Shown: positions 45,038 to 55,787, counted from the stretch's first letter. The stretch: 64,000 nt of DNA from CACKLF01 sp002725175 (GCA_002725175.2 PBQX02000095.1:1-64000); one strand, 5' to 3'. Notes: generated by a model from the letters alone, not told the origin. Translations and numbers: made by a program.

Positions 45038-45928
45038 ATGAGCCAAGAAATCGAATATNCCAAATTTGAAACTTTTGGTGTTTGGCAGGAAAGCAGTGAG
45101 AAACCAGAGGAGCAAGTTGTNGTCTCNTTNGGCAAATCAACNTTNCTTTTAANAGATATAAACGAATCAATAGTTGCACAATGGTCCTTCCCTAGCATTT
45201 CNGTTAATACACTTCCTGATGGTCAAGTAACCTTNTCNCCTGACGAAGACGGCATAGAAAAACTTACAATCTCTGATGAAGAGATGATTGAACAATTGAA
45301 GAAAGTTATCCAAGCCCCTANCTATNACCNNAAAAATTTTAGGACTATTTTTTTTCTTATAATTTCTNTTNTCGTAACTTTATTTTTGTTACTAAATTCA
45401 AAAAATATTTTAATAGGAATTGCTACTTCNATAACCCCAAATGGCAAAACTTCTATAATTTTTGAGAAATTAATTGAATCTAAAGATAATCCACTTGGTC
45501 GNAAATGTATTATACCTGAAGGTCAGAAAATTTTAGACCAACTTGTAGAAAAATATAAAAATATAAATGACATTATCATTTTAAGTTCAACAGAAAACAA
45601 GTTTTTTGCCCTACCGGACGGGCAAATCATCTTAACAAAAAAATTTATCTCAGATGTTAAGGATCCTCTAGAAATTTCAGAATTCCTTTTTCTTGCTGAT
45701 AAAGCCAATCAACTCAACATTCCTCTAAAAACTTTTTTTTCTAGTCAATCTATTTTGTCTTTATTAAAATATATTTCTGGAACATCCATAGATTGGGATC
45801 CAAAAATCTTAAACGAACTTACTATACAAAAGATTGAAGCCCTGAAGGAAATAGAATCTTTTAAAATACCAACACAAATTTCTGGGCTTGAGTGGGTCAT
45901 GGTGCAAAACATGTGTAACCCTATATAA
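45038..45928 (+). CDS. membrane protein with degenerate M48-like domain
   Basis: A 296-residue protein of no firm family. Residues 1-100 form a soluble N-terminal part, 103-122 one membrane helix (FRTIFFLIIS and LFLLLNSKN), and the rest an extracytoplasmic or cytoplasmic domain. The stretch NKFFALPDGQIILTKKFISD resembles the strand before the zinc site in M48 peptidases, but the HExxH helix is replaced by EISEFLFLADKA, so no zinc catalysis is expected. It follows the acyl-CoA synthetase by six bases and converges on lolD with a two-base gap. The M48 link is tentative. Confidence 0.6.
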   Translation: MSQEIEYXKFETFGVWQESSEKPEEQVXVXXGKSXXLLXDINESIVAQWSFPSIXVNTLPDGQVTXXPDEDGIEKLTISDEEMIEQLKKVIQAPXYXXKNFRTIFFLIISXXVTLFLLLNSKNILIGIATXITPNGKTSIIFEKLIESKDNPLGXKCIIPEGQKILDQLVEKYKNINDIIILSSTENKFFALPDGQIILTKKFISDVKDPLEISEFLFLADKANQLNIPLKTFFSSQSILSLLKYISGTSIDWDPKILNELTIQKIEALKEIESFKIPTQISGLEWVMVQNMCNPI

Positions 45929-45930
45929 AG

Positions 45931-46638
45931 CTAAACTAACTTACCCGATTCAATCCTAATAATTCTATCTAATTTTGAGGCAAATTCTGTATTATGCGTT
46001 GCTATAATAGCCGCCATCCCATTTCTTTTTACAGTCTCAGTTAATATACTAAACACTTCCTTAGATGTATCCGAATCTAAATTACCAGTAGGCTCATCTG
46101 CTAGAAGGATTTTTGGATTATTTGCTAGAGCCCTGCATATAGCTACTCTTTGTTGTTCACCGCCCGAAAGTTGGCTTGGTTTGTGGAGTAACCGATTTTC
46201 TAAGCCAACAGAATACAATAATTCTTCAGCTTCAGTTTTAGCTCGCCTAGATGACTTCCCGACAAGTAGTTTGGGCAATTCAACATTTTCTAAAGCTGTA
46301 AACTCGGGAAGTAAGTGATGGAACTGGTAAACAAAACCTATGAGGTCCCTTCTCAAATTAGTAGCTAATTTGTCCGAAAGCTTAATTTGCCTTTTGGCTT
46401 CGTCTTCCATATGGAAAACCTTACTGCCATTAATCTCTATTGTGCCAGACGAAGGGCTATCTAGCAAACCTGCTATATTAAGCATAGTAGTTTTCCCACT
46501 CCCAGATGGGGCTATCAATCCGACCATCTCACCTGCATTAAGAGAAAAATCCACTCCCTTAAGAACATCTACCTGGTTTGGTAAATTTCGATTGTAAAAC
46601 TTCAATATATTCTTAAATTTTAAAACAGATCTAGCCAT
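45931..46638 (-). CDS. lolD: lipoprotein-releasing ABC transporter ATPase
   Basis: A 235-residue ABC ATPase with Walker A LIAPSGSGKTTML, signature LSGGEQQRVAICRAL, and Walker B ILLADEPTGNLD. It is of the LolD/MacB class. It overlaps the permease gene by eight bases. The complex takes outer-membrane lipoproteins from the inner membrane and hands them to LolA. The proS-lolC/E-lolD order is common in alphaproteobacteria. Confidence 0.94.
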   Translation of the reverse strand: MARSVLKFKNILKFYNRNLPNQVDVLKGVDFSLNAGEMVGLIAPSGSGKTTMLNIAGLLDSPSSGTIEINGSKVFHMEDEAKRQIKLSDKLATNLRRDLIGFVYQFHHLLPEFTALENVELPKLLVGKSSRRAKTEAEELLYSVGLENRLLHKPSQLSGGEQQRVAICRALANNPKILLADEPTGNLDSDTSKEVFSILTETVKRNGMAAIIATHNTEFASKLDRIIRIESGKLV

Positions 46639-47941
46639 GCCTCAAGCCTTCAATTGGATTTAAGCTTGCCGCACGATATGACGGCAATATAGTAATTAAT
46701 AGAGAAATTACCAAAGCTATAGAAGTAGCTGAAAGGATATCATTTGTGCGTAATTTCACAGGAATTTTAGTTAAGTATCGTACCTGTGGATCCCAAATAG
46801 TTCCCCCAAAAATAAATTCAACTAGATTTTGAATTTCATGCAAATATGAGGAAAAAAGGCAGCCTAGAATGACTCCTAATATAGTTCCAATGACACCTAT
46901 TAAGGAACCTGCAATAAAAAAAATACGCATTATTGAAGATCTAGAAAACCCAATGGTCCTAAGTATTGCAATATCCTGAGTCTTATTCTTTACCATCATC
47001 ACAAGACCAGAAATTATGTTCAACGCTGCTATAAGAACAACCAAAGACCAGATTACAAACATTGCTTTTCTTTCAATATCTAAAGCAGATAAGAAAGAAT
47101 TTGATGCTTGTTTCCAATCCCAAACAACAAACTTATTCCCTTTAACCTCCATCAAATTCAGATTTATTTCGTCAGATATTGATTCAATTGTATTTGGTTG
47201 ATCTACCAAAACATCAATCCGGTCCACAGAATTATTTTTATTAAAGAAAGTTTTCGCTTCACTCATAGGCATATAAATTCTAGTGCTATCAATATCGTAT
47301 CTTCCAACAGTAAAGATGTAGGAAACTTTAAAATCCATTGCCCTTGGAGTAACCCCAAATACTGTTTTCGCACCAGAAGGAGAAACTAATCTTATGTTTG
47401 ATTCTACTTTAACACCCAGCTGCCGTGCCAAAGAAGATCCAATAGCAACCCCGTCACTAAATTTTTTTATGTCCCCTTGAGTGTTTTCCGGGTTGAATAA
47501 GAGAGGCAACTTAAGAAGATCCTCTTCTTGAATTCCAAATACTTGTACTCCAGCGTTTCCTGAGCTGCTGGACGCCATAACTGTTTCCATAATTATTGGC
47601 ATTGTATTTATTACAGAATCGACCTGCTTAAGTTTTTCAAAAATAATTTCTTGGAGCTCTTTATTAAGCCCTTGCCTTTTTTCTTTTATAAAAGAGTCAG
47701 AATAAACACTTAAATGTGAGTTTGCTCCCAGGATTTTTGAAACAAACTCTACTCGAAAGCCAATCATTACAGCTTGTATTACTATCAGGGTAGCAACACT
47801 TAATGTCACTCCAATAAGTGAATACCAAGCAACTGCAGATAAACCGCCCTCACTTCTTTTTGCAAAAAGATATCTAAATGCAATTCTTAGCTCATAATTT
47901 AAAGCAAACAATCCTGCTCGTTTAACAGAACCTTTTCCCAA
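46631..47941 (-). CDS. lolC: lipoprotein-releasing system permease LolC/E
   Basis: A 436-residue permease with four membrane helices: one near the N-terminus (about 38-60) and three near 290-420, with a large periplasmic MacB-type domain between. The N-terminus (YELRIAFRYLFAKR) and NIISGLVMMVKNKTQDIAILRT are classical LolC/E motifs. Only one permease gene is present, suggesting a homodimeric LolF-like transporter instead of separate LolC and LolE. Confidence 0.92.
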   Translation of the reverse strand: MGKGSVKRAGLFALNYELRIAFRYLFAKRSEGGLSAVAWYSLIGVTLSVATLIVIQAVMIGFRVEFVSKILGANSHLSVYSDSFIKEKRQGLNKELQEIIFEKLKQVDSVINTMPIIMETVMASSSSGNAGVQVFGIQEEDLLKLPLLFNPENTQGDIKKFSDGVAIGSSLARQLGVKVESNIRLVSPSGAKTVFGVTPRAMDFKVSYIFTVGRYDIDSTRIYMPMSEAKTFFNKNNSVDRIDVLVDQPNTIESISDEINLNLMEVKGNKFVVWDWKQASNSFLSALDIERKAMFVIWSLVVLIAALNIISGLVMMVKNKTQDIAILRTIGFSRSSIMRIFFIAGSLIGVIGTILGVILGCLFSSYLHEIQNLVEFIFGGTIWDPQVRYLTKIPVKLRTNDILSATSIALVISLLITILPSYRAASLNPIEGLRHG

Positions 47942-47964
47942 ATTTTACCCCCAAAATTGTGCTG

Positions 47965-49293
47965 TTAGTCCAGAGACTGCAACCTATTTAACACTTGTTC
48001 CAAACTGTACTCTATACTCTCCCCAGATTTTCGGCTAGTTAGCTCAACCTGACCTGCCTCTACACCTCTAGGTCCGACTGTTATTCGCCATGGAACACCG
48101 ATAAGATCCATAGTATTAAACTTTATACCCGCCCTTTCTTCCCTATCGTCATACAGGACCTCTAAGCCCATATTGTTTATAGCTGTATAAAGCTTTTCAC
48201 AAAAATCACTTGTTTCTTTGTCAGATTGCTTCACGTTCACTATTCCTATCTTAAAGGGCGCTACCGATAAAGGCCATACTATTCCCTTCTCATCATGGTT
48301 TGCTTCTATTATTGCTCCTACCAGCCTAGATACACCTATACCATGGCTTCCCATCTCAACAGGTACTTTAGAACCATCAGGCAAATTAACTCTAGCGTTC
48401 ATAGCTTCAGAATATTTAGTACCAAAGTAAAAAATTTGTCCAACTTCTATTCCTTTGCCAACCTGTCTCAAATTAACATTTAGATCCTCAAATATTTTCT
48501 TGTCATGTGTCTCCTCGGTGCGGGCATAATATTTGGTAAATTGATTGACAATTCCCTGTATACTCTCTGAATCTTCATAGTTAATATCTTCTTTGCCCAA
48601 TGATAACTCGGCAACAGTCCGGTCATAAAATACATTGCTTTCGCCTGTTTCAGCCAAAACAAGAAATTCATGACTATAATCTCCCCCTATCGGGCCGGTG
48701 TCGGCTCTCATTGGAATTGCCTTTAACCCTAATCTTTCATACGTCTTAAGATAACTAACCAGATGTCTATTATAGGAGTGAATTGCACTATCCTTATCAA
48801 TGTCAAATGAGTAACCATCTTTCATATAAAATTCTCTACCCCGCATAACTCCAAATCTCGGTCGCATTTCATCTCTAAATTTCCATTGAATATGGAATAG
48901 GGTCTTAGGTAGCTCCTTATATGAAGAAATATGTGCTCTAAAAATGTCTGTTATTTGTTCTTCATTAGTTGGCCCATATAGTAAATCCCGTTCCTGCCTG
49001 TCTCTAATTCTGAGCATTTCTTTCCCATAATCTTCATACCTACCACTTTCTTTCCATAGTTCAGCTGGCTGTATGGTAGGCATTAGCATTGGAATATGGC
49101 CGGCCTTAACCTGTTCCTCTTCTACAATTGTTTCAATTTTCTTTAAGACTCTAAACCCTAGTGGCAACCATGAATATATGCCAGCCGAAGCTTGCTTAAT
49201 CATTCCTGCTCGAAGCATTAAACGATGGCTTGCAATTTTTGCCTCCGCAGGTACTTCTTTCGCTACAGGTAAAAAATATTTTGTTAACCGCAT
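47965..49293 (-). CDS. proS: proline--tRNA ligase, short form
   Basis: A 442-residue class II synthetase. It starts with the proline-type motif [19 protein letters not shown] and has class II motif 2 in [23 protein letters not shown] and motif 3 in [14 protein letters not shown]. The insertion domain that edits Ala-tRNA(Pro), present in the 570-residue E. coli enzyme, is missing, as is usual in alphaproteobacteria. It is 23 bases before lolC/E. Confidence 0.95.
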   Translation of the reverse strand: MRLTKYFLPVAKEVPAEAKIASHRLMLRAGMIKQASAGIYSWLPLGFRVLKKIETIVEEEQVKAGHIPMLMPTIQPAELWKESGRYEDYGKEMLRIRDRQERDLLYGPTNEEQITDIFRAHISSYKELPKTLFHIQWKFRDEMRPRFGVMRGREFYMKDGYSFDIDKDSAIHSYNRHLVSYLKTYERLGLKAIPMRADTGPIGGDYSHEFLVLAETGESNVFYDRTVAELSLGKEDINYEDSESIQGIVNQFTKYYARTEETHDKKIFEDLNVNLRQVGKGIEVGQIFYFGTKYSEAMNARVNLPDGSKVPVEMGSHGIGVSRLVGAIIEANHDEKGIVWPLSVAPFKIGIVNVKQSDKETSDFCEKLYTAINNMGLEVLYDDREERAGIKFNTMDLIGVPWRITVGPRGVEAGQVELTSRKSGESIEYSLEQVLNRLQSLD

Positions 49294-49336
49294 TCCACCC
49301 CCAATGTGATATAATATCTTACTAAAAAGTTGTCAG

Positions 49337-50833
49337 TCACACATTCTCAATAACTAGTTTTGCCTTTAAATTCAATGCATCCCCTAAAGACACTAGTCTT
49401 TTTTTGACTATTCCACCTGCCAATGCCTTAGCGTCTTCATCAATCATTAAAACAAGTTCCTTAGAAGAGACACTAAGTTTGGCTTTTCTTAAGCCTCCTA
49501 GAGCCGATCCAGAAAGTAAAGCGCCTAATCGCATTGCCTTGCCAAGTATAATTGCTTTTTCCTTATCTCTCTGACGTAAAATTCTAAAAGTCGGAAGTTC
49601 AGAAATTTGAGCTCCACCCTTATATCGAAAAGCTAAGGCTAGCCCTAAAAAAAGTCGCCCACTATGATCAATTCCTACCATATTTGCTCGGGTTATAGTT
49701 TCCACACATAATTCCGATCTGTAATCTGGGTGAGCAAACCAAATAGTGTCATGCAATAAGCAAGCAGATAAAATTACCTTCTTTTCCAGCTTGGTTAATT
49801 TTGAAAAAATTGGCAATACCCAATTATAGAGTTCTGCTCCAAAACCAGGGAACCGCGCTGACCTTTTTTCATAATCTAAAGAGACTTCGATTAAAGGGTC
49901 TTGAACCTTCACACATTCGTCCAATTTTTCAAAAAATAGCCCTTCCCTTAAACCATATGAAGAAACAAAAAATTTATCTGGCTTTAAAATTAGGATTAAG
50001 TCTAGTATTACTCGGCAAGCATGTTTGATAGAAGACACTCTAGCTTTAGATAATCCTGTTCTCTTGATGATTTCAGCTTCAGATTGGGAAAGACACCAAG
50101 ATGCAGTCTCCTCCATCTCTTTAGATCGCATTCGGTATTCATGAAGAATTTTTAATGGATAGCCTTTCAACTCCATATCTACCTTAGCTAGAGCTCTCCA
50201 GGCACCTCCTACTAAAAACACGCTCTTATTTTTTCTGGTCAGCTTACTGTTTATGTTTTTTAAACTGTGCTTGAATGATCTTTTTTGCCCTTCCATTTCT
50301 TTTTCGTTTGCAAAGGCTAATGGACCAAGATTAACAGATTGAGCGCTAAGGATTTCTCCTTTTAACACTTCACAAAACTCCACAGAAAGTCCCCCAATAT
50401 CACAAACAAGTCCATTAGCTTTTGGCCAACCAAACAAAACACCCTTAGCAGAATATTTTGCTTCTTGCCGACCTGACAAAACTCTAAATGGAATTCCTGT
50501 TTCCTTACTCACTTTTCCCAAAAATTCTTGACCATCTTTAGCCTCTCTGACAGCTGCCGTCGCAACACCAATAGTCTTATCAACTTTCATTTTTGATATG
50601 AGTAAAGAAAATCTTGCAAGTGTCTTAAAAGCTAACGTAATTCCTTCTGGGTTTAAAAATCCCTTTGCCTTCACTCCAAACCCCAACTTGCATATAACTT
50701 TTTCGTTGTAAAAATATTCTGGAGATCGCTTGATGCCCTTTAAAATGACTATCCTTACAGAATTTGAGCCAATATCAATTATTGCTGTTTTAAATGCTTC
50801 TTTTCGGCTAAACTTTTGGTTTGATATCAGCAT
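49337..50833 (-). CDS. ppx: exopolyphosphatase (Ppx/GppA family)
   Basis: A 498-residue protein of the sugar kinase/actin fold. Phosphate-binding motifs are AIIDIGSNSVRIVILKG at the N-terminus and LVCDIGGLSVEFCEV in the second lobe. The C-terminal half is an HD-like helical domain (SACLLHDTIWFAHPDYR). It degrades polyphosphate, or pppGpp, in the cytoplasm. It stands 21 bases after ppk, so synthesis and breakdown are encoded together. Confidence 0.93.
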   Translation of the reverse strand: MLISNQKFSRKEAFKTAIIDIGSNSVRIVILKGIKRSPEYFYNEKVICKLGFGVKAKGFLNPEGITLAFKTLARFSLLISKMKVDKTIGVATAAVREAKDGQEFLGKVSKETGIPFRVLSGRQEAKYSAKGVLFGWPKANGLVCDIGGLSVEFCEVLKGEILSAQSVNLGPLAFANEKEMEGQKRSFKHSLKNINSKLTRKNKSVFLVGGAWRALAKVDMELKGYPLKILHEYRMRSKEMEETASWCLSQSEAEIIKRTGLSKARVSSIKHACRVILDLILILKPDKFFVSSYGLREGLFFEKLDECVKVQDPLIEVSLDYEKRSARFPGFGAELYNWVLPIFSKLTKLEKKVILSACLLHDTIWFAHPDYRSELCVETITRANMVGIDHSGRLFLGLALAFRYKGGAQISELPTFRILRQRDKEKAIILGKAMRLGALLSGSALGGLRKAKLSVSSKELVLMIDEDAKALAGGIVKKRLVSLGDALNLKAKLVIENV

Positions 50834-50854
50834 TTTTAGATAATTAAGATTTCA

Positions 50855-53032
50855 TTAAATTAGATTTTTTAATTTAGGCACATCATTTCCACCTGTTTTA
50901 CCTCGACCAGACATTGATGGATTTTTCATAAAAAATTCATGACAGTTAAATTTACCCTTGGTATCTGGAGAGGAACCGCGGTGATAGACACCTTCAGAAT
51001 CTAAAACCCAACTTTGTTCAGTATCTGCTAAATTAGCTGCCATAATTTGATCCACAATCTGTGCATGCACAGTTTTATTCTTAATTTCAACTAATGTTTC
51101 TATTCTTCTGGTAAGGTTTCTGCTCATCCAATCAGCAGAAGAAATATAAACCTTTGCTTCTTTAGAAGGCAGACCGTAACCATTTCCAAAACAAGCAATC
51201 CTAGAATGCTCTAAGAATCTTCCAATTATCGATTTAATTCTTATGTTTTCAGATAAATCTTTGATACCAGGTCTCAATCCACAAATTCCTCTAACTATTA
51301 GTTTTATTTGTACTCCTGCATTACTAGCCTCATAAAGGCAATCAATGATATCTGGTTCGACTAGAGAGTTTAGTTTTGCCCATATAACCCCAGGTTTACC
51401 CGCCCTTTTATGCTTGATTTCATTTCTTATATTTTCAATTAAGGTTGATTTTAGGTTTAGCGGTGAGACTCGCAAATTTTCTAACTCTAAAGGTGGAGCA
51501 TAACCAGATACATAATTAAATACTTTATTGGCATCACTACCTAATGCTTCATCACACGTAAATAAACTTAAGTCAGTATAAATCTTTGCATTTACAGGGT
51601 GGTAATTTCCGGTCCCAATGTGCGTGTAAGTGACTAAATTTTGGCCTTCCCTCCTAACAACAGTAGAAACTTTTGCATGAGTTTTCCAATCAATAAAACC
51701 GTAAACTACTTGAGCTCCTGCCCTCTCCAGCGCCCTAGATTGTCTAATATTCGTAGCCTCATCAAATCTTGCCTTCAGTTCTACCAATGCGGTAACATAT
51801 TTTCCATTTTCTGCAGCTTCGCAGAGAGCCTTCACTACAGGACTATCCCAGCTTGTTCGGTAAAGCGTTTGTTTTATTGCCAAAACATTTGGATCAGATG
51901 CTGCTTGCTCTATAAAGTTAATTACGGTTTCAAAGGTTTCGTATGGGTGATGCAATAGCATGTCTTTTTGCTTAATTGCTGAAAAAATATCACCGTCATA
52001 ATCTTCAACTCTTTCCGGCAGCCTAGGCTTAAACTCTGGCCAAATTAAATCTAAACGTTCTGGAATTTGCAGATCATGTAAATCCGTCATTCCGACCAGG
52101 CCATCCACCGTTACTATCTCGTGCTTAGAAACACCAATAGATGAAGACACCAACTCAAGGAGTTCCACAGGAAATTCTGAAGATACCTTCATTCTAATTA
52201 CTTCACCTCTACGTCGCCGCTTTAGTGCTGTTTCAAATTCCCTTACAAGATCCTCAGCTTCTTCTTCTAATTCTAGATCGCTATCTCTTAATAGTCTAAA
52301 GCTAAATTTACCGCTTAATTTATACCCAGGAAAAATATTTTTTATGAATAAGCTAAGTATGTCTTCCATAAGAATAAATCTATACCGATCAACTTTATTC
52401 TCTTCCAACCTATGAAACCTATCTATCTGAGCAGGAACGGGCAAAATAATATCTAAGCTTTCATCAGAATTTTCACCTTTAAGCGAAAGTGCGAGAGCGA
52501 AACCACCTGAAGCAATAAATGGAAAAGGATGTGCCGGATCTATTGCCATTGGTGACAAAACAGGAAAAATTTCTTTCAAGAATTTCTCTTCCAAGAATCT
52601 AACGTCCTTCTTAGTGAGCTCATCTATGGCTAAAAAACCTATTCCTTCCTTTCTAAGCTCAGCTACCAAACTCTTCCAAACTACCTGCTGATGACTAATT
52701 AACTCCTTAGCCTGGAGATTAATTTCCCTTAATTGCTCTAGGGGCGAAAGGCCATCATCACTTTGAATTTTTATTCTCTTCCTAACCATTTCCTTTATTC
52801 CAGCAACTCTAACAGAGTAAAATTCATCTAAATTACTTGCTGAAATGGATAAAAATTTTACCCTCTCCATTAAGGGTACATTTTCATTTTCTGCCTCCTG
52901 TAATACTCTCCAGTTAAATGATATCCAGGACAATTCTCGATTAAAGAATCTGTTCTTAGATTTTAAGGAGATCCTAGTATTTGAAGGAGATACAGAATAG
53001 TTTTTTGTCAAAAAGTCCGCAATACTATCCAT
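50855..53032 (-). CDS. ppk: polyphosphate kinase 1
   Basis: A 725-residue enzyme from the ATG at 53032 (a TTG two codons upstream is also in frame). It polymerises the terminal phosphate of ATP. The N-domain motif FFNRELSWISFNWRVLQEA is typical. The phospholipase-D-like core contains THIGTGNYHPVNAKIYTDL, with the autophosphorylated histidine, and the second motif SSADWMSRNLTRRIE. It is coupled with ppx and hda as in many alphaproteobacteria. Confidence 0.95.
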   Translation of the reverse strand: MDSIADFLTKNYSVSPSNTRISLKSKNRFFNRELSWISFNWRVLQEAENENVPLMERVKFLSISASNLDEFYSVRVAGIKEMVRKRIKIQSDDGLSPLEQLREINLQAKELISHQQVVWKSLVAELRKEGIGFLAIDELTKKDVRFLEEKFLKEIFPVLSPMAIDPAHPFPFIASGGFALALSLKGENSDESLDIILPVPAQIDRFHRLEENKVDRYRFILMEDILSLFIKNIFPGYKLSGKFSFRLLRDSDLELEEEAEDLVREFETALKRRRRGEVIRMKVSSEFPVELLELVSSSIGVSKHEIVTVDGLVGMTDLHDLQIPERLDLIWPEFKPRLPERVEDYDGDIFSAIKQKDMLLHHPYETFETVINFIEQAASDPNVLAIKQTLYRTSWDSPVVKALCEAAENGKYVTALVELKARFDEATNIRQSRALERAGAQVVYGFIDWKTHAKVSTVVRREGQNLVTYTHIGTGNYHPVNAKIYTDLSLFTCDEALGSDANKVFNYVSGYAPPLELENLRVSPLNLKSTLIENIRNEIKHKRAGKPGVIWAKLNSLVEPDIIDCLYEASNAGVQIKLIVRGICGLRPGIKDLSENIRIKSIIGRFLEHSRIACFGNGYGLPSKEAKVYISSADWMSRNLTRRIETLVEIKNKTVHAQIVDQIMAANLADTEQSWVLDSEGVYHRGSSPDTKGKFNCHEFFMKNPSMSGRGKTGGNDVPKLKNLI

Positions 53033-53084
53033 TCTCAAATCGCTTATTAAAATTATCTATAGACACTAAATTTTTTTCTTACAA

Positions 53085-53777
53085 TTAATCAGATTCTCCT
53101 AGCACACTTTTAACCAAAGCCAAAGTAAGTTCACGCTTATCTTTTAATGCCTTGGCATCAACTTCTTCAACAAAGTTCCTGGCTGATAAATAGGTTCGCT
53201 CTATACGTGGGGCGATAAAATTTATCACAGAAGAACTAGCATTTAGTTGCTTTTCAGAAAAAAATTTTAAAATGAGGTTCAAGAAAAGTTTGTCATCCGG
53301 ATTATCAATCCTTGCTACAGGAAATGTCTTCAACCGTGAGCTTAAATCTGGTAAATTTATTCGCCAGAGAGAAGGGCTATCGCATCCAGTAACTAATATT
53401 CTAAAATTATTATTTTCAAATTTTACTAGTAAGTGGAAAATTTCTTCCTCAACAATTCTAGCAGCTTCATCATCCAAATTTTCTAACTGATCTAAATCCT
53501 CAAGAATTACTGTTACATTATTATTTAAATTCTGTATTTTTTGTAGTTTAAAATCCACAGCAGAACACATAAACCCATCCAGTTCGTTCGAAAATATTGA
53601 TGATATGTGAGTTTTACCACATCCCTTTGGCCCCACTAAAACTAATCTGTTTTTAGGCCACTTCGGATAATTTTCTATAATGCTAAGTGCTAGTTCATTC
53701 GACTGGGATCTAAAAAGCTGATCCCTGCCCATCATTTTCTTCTCGCCAAGATTAAAAACTAATTGTTCAGAATTCAA
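53085..53777 (-). CDS. hda: DnaA-related regulator Hda/HdaA
   Basis: A 230-residue AAA+ protein similar to DnaA domain III. QLVFNL at 5-10 fits the sliding-clamp-binding motif of Hda. Walker A is GPKGCGKT (49-56), and the Walker B region is VILEDLDQL. HdaA prompts ATP hydrolysis by DnaA after replication starts and so limits re-initiation. It is 53 bases upstream of ppk, in the common alphaproteobacterial order. Confidence 0.9.
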   Translation of the reverse strand: MNSEQLVFNLGEKKMMGRDQLFRSQSNELALSIIENYPKWPKNRLVLVGPKGCGKTHISSIFSNELDGFMCSAVDFKLQKIQNLNNNVTVILEDLDQLENLDDEAARIVEEEIFHLLVKFENNNFRILVTGCDSPSLWRINLPDLSSRLKTFPVARIDNPDDKLFLNLILKFFSEKQLNASSSVINFIAPRIERTYLSARNFVEEVDAKALKDKRELTLALVKSVLGESD

Positions 53778-53795
53778 TTTAGATCCTTAAATTGA

Positions 53796-54839
53796 TTAAG
53801 ATTTATAAAAGTCAGTTTCGAAATAAATCTTTAAAGAGAATCGAACTAAAACAGCTATACAAGCTGCGGATGGGACAGCTAAAATTATACCAACCCAACC
53901 CATTAAAGATCCGAAGCAAGTAACACTGAAAATTATCCATAAAGGGTGAAGCTTAACCGATTTTCCAACNAACCTAGGAGTTAAAAGGTTGCCTTCCAGA
54001 ACTTGNCCNANAAGAAAAATAATTAAAACTACACCAACCCATTCTGGGGTTTGCCAAAATTGAGCNAGAGAAACCACCAGAGCTACCAAGCCACCAAGAA
54101 TTGCACCAATTAAAGGTATAAAGGAAATTAGCCCCGAAAATAAGCCTACTAATAAACCGTATTCTAAACCCAAGGCAGTCAAAGATGCGGCGTAAAATAT
54201 AGCTAAAATTATGCAAACACTAAACTGACCTCTAAGAAATGACGCTACAGTTTTATGCATTTCAATAACAATTTGGGAAATAGTNGGCTCCAAACGTCTT
54301 GGTATAACCTTTTCTACTTCCTTAATTATTTTATCCCAATCCACCAAAAGNTATATAGCTACAATAGGAGTCACCATTAATAAGAATATAAAATCTAATA
54401 TTGCAAATGATGAATTAAATATTGATTTAGCAAATATAGGTGAAACTTCATTTAAATTCTTACTTAGATTCACCAAATCAATATCTTCCACTTCCCCTAA
54501 ATTTAGTACCTTAAAACCCTTTTGCATTACTAAATAAATTTCATTAGTGATATAGGGAATAAATCCGATTATCTGATTAATTTGATCAAAAATAATAGGA
54601 ATAACTAATATTGCAGCAGTCATNAAAACAAATAATGCAAATAAGCTTACAGTTAAAGCGGTAAGCAATCGAGGCACACCAAACGACTCCATTTTATCCG
54701 CCATTGGATCGAGCAAATATGCGAGAATTCCTCCTAAAATGAATGGGGCAAGAATATCAGATATATTCCATAATAAAAACGCCCCCAAAGTCATACAAAT
54801 AAAGACCCAAAAAACATTCTCTTTTAAGATTGATNTCAT
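53796..54839 (-). CDS. AI-2E family transporter (PerM-like)
   Basis: A membrane protein of about 347 residues with some eight helices. The ATG at 54839 has GGAAG eight bases upstream; a TTG at 54857 is also in frame. The conserved C-terminal part SFIPLIGAILGGLVALV and GNLLTPR is that of AI-2E/PerM transporters. Substrates differ between members and cannot be assigned. It precedes hda by 18 bases. Confidence 0.88.
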   Translation of the reverse strand: MXSILKENVFWVFICMTLGAFLLWNISDILAPFILGGILAYLLDPMADKMESFGVPRLLTALTVSLFALFVXMTAAILVIPIIFDQINQIIGFIPYITNEIYLVMQKGFKVLNLGEVEDIDLVNLSKNLNEVSPIFAKSIFNSSFAILDFIFLLMVTPIVAIXLLVDWDKIIKEVEKVIPRRLEXTISQIVIEMHKTVASFLRGQFSVCIILAIFYAASLTALGLEYGLLVGLFSGLISFIPLIGAILGGLVALVVSXAQFWQTPEWVGVVLIIFLXXQVLEGNLLTPRXVGKSVKLHPLWIIFSVTCFGSLMGWVGIILAVPSAACIAVLVRFSLKIYFETDFYKS

Positions 54840-54864
54840 AATTTTCTTCCCAACCAAATTTACT

Positions 54865-55632
54865 CTAAAAAAACTGTTCCTGAAGCAGTCGTTCTTCTAA
54901 TCCATGCCCAGGATCAAATAACAGATGATAAGATACTTTTTTGTAGCTGGAAACATGAACTGTAATGACATTTTTTACCTCTAATGTATCTGCCATTGCA
55001 GAAACTGGGCGNTTTTCATAGTCAATTGTTTCAAATGAAATCTTTGCTTCACTTGACAGTAAGGCCCCTCTCCATCTGCGAGGCCTATAAGCAGACATAG
55101 CTGTTAAAGCCAATACATCAGAATTTATTGGAAGTATTGGTCCATGGGCTGAATAATTATATGCTGTNGATCCTGCAGATGTAGACACTANAGCNCCATC
55201 ACATATNAGTTCACTTAACCTTACCTTATCATCAATGGAAATCTTTAACTTAGCAGCCTGAGGCCCCGATCTCAANAAAGAGACTTCATTTATCGCCAAC
55301 GCTTCTTTGACAGATCCATCATCTGTAATTGCTTCCATACGCAATGGGTGAATTATAGTCTCTTCTGAACTATCAATCCTTTCCAAAAGAAATTCACTAG
55401 AAAATGTATTCATCAAAAAACCTATCGTACCTTGGTTCATCCCATAAACTGGTTTATTAACAGANTTAGCAATATGAAGAGCATTCAGCATATGNCCATC
55501 TCCACCAAGAGCAACAATAACNTCACATTCATCAATACTGAAGTCACCGTATATTTTCTTCAAGTGATTTAGNTTGATAATATCCTTCTTTTTACTTTCT
55601 GAAGACAAAAATGATATTTTTTGTTTTTTCAT
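54865..55632 (-). CDS. nadK: NAD kinase
   Basis: A 255-residue NAD kinase that makes NADP. The ATP/NAD motif VIVALGGDG (one base ambiguous) and [13 protein letters not shown] are visible, followed by the NE motif LAINEV and the strand DGVSTSAGSTAYN-like region with several variable bases. Alphaproteobacterial NadK proteins are of this short form. It is the first gene of the nadK-permease-hda-ppk-ppx-proS-lolC/E-lolD run and divergent from glyA. Confidence 0.92.
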   Translation of the reverse strand: MKKQKISFLSSESKKKDIIXLNHLKKIYGDFSIDECXVIVALGGDXHMLNALHIAXSVNKPVYGMNQGTIGFLMNTFSSEFLLERIDSSEETIIHPLRMEAITDDGSVKEALAINEVSXLRSGPQAAKLKISIDDKVRLSEXICDXAXVSTSAGXTAYNYSAHGPILPINSDVLALTAMSAYRPRRWRGALLSSEAKISFETIDYEXRPVSAMADTLEVKNVITVHVSSYKKVSYHLLFDPGHGLEERLLQEQFF

Positions 55633-55787
55633 CGGATCCGCCTAAAAAGACTCAACATACATAAATGTTTTTATTTTACTTTAAAATTTACCATGTATAG
55701 TCTATTAGACCTGTTAACCAGTGAAAAGTATTTATTTATAGAAACNCTGCTTAAACAGATNTAATTAAAGATATTTTGGAGAGAAAA

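Noticed and set aside
55633..55787. Glycine or SAM riboswitch before glyA
   Set aside because: No conserved core or pairing pattern was found in the leader; it looks like plain AT-rich sequence.
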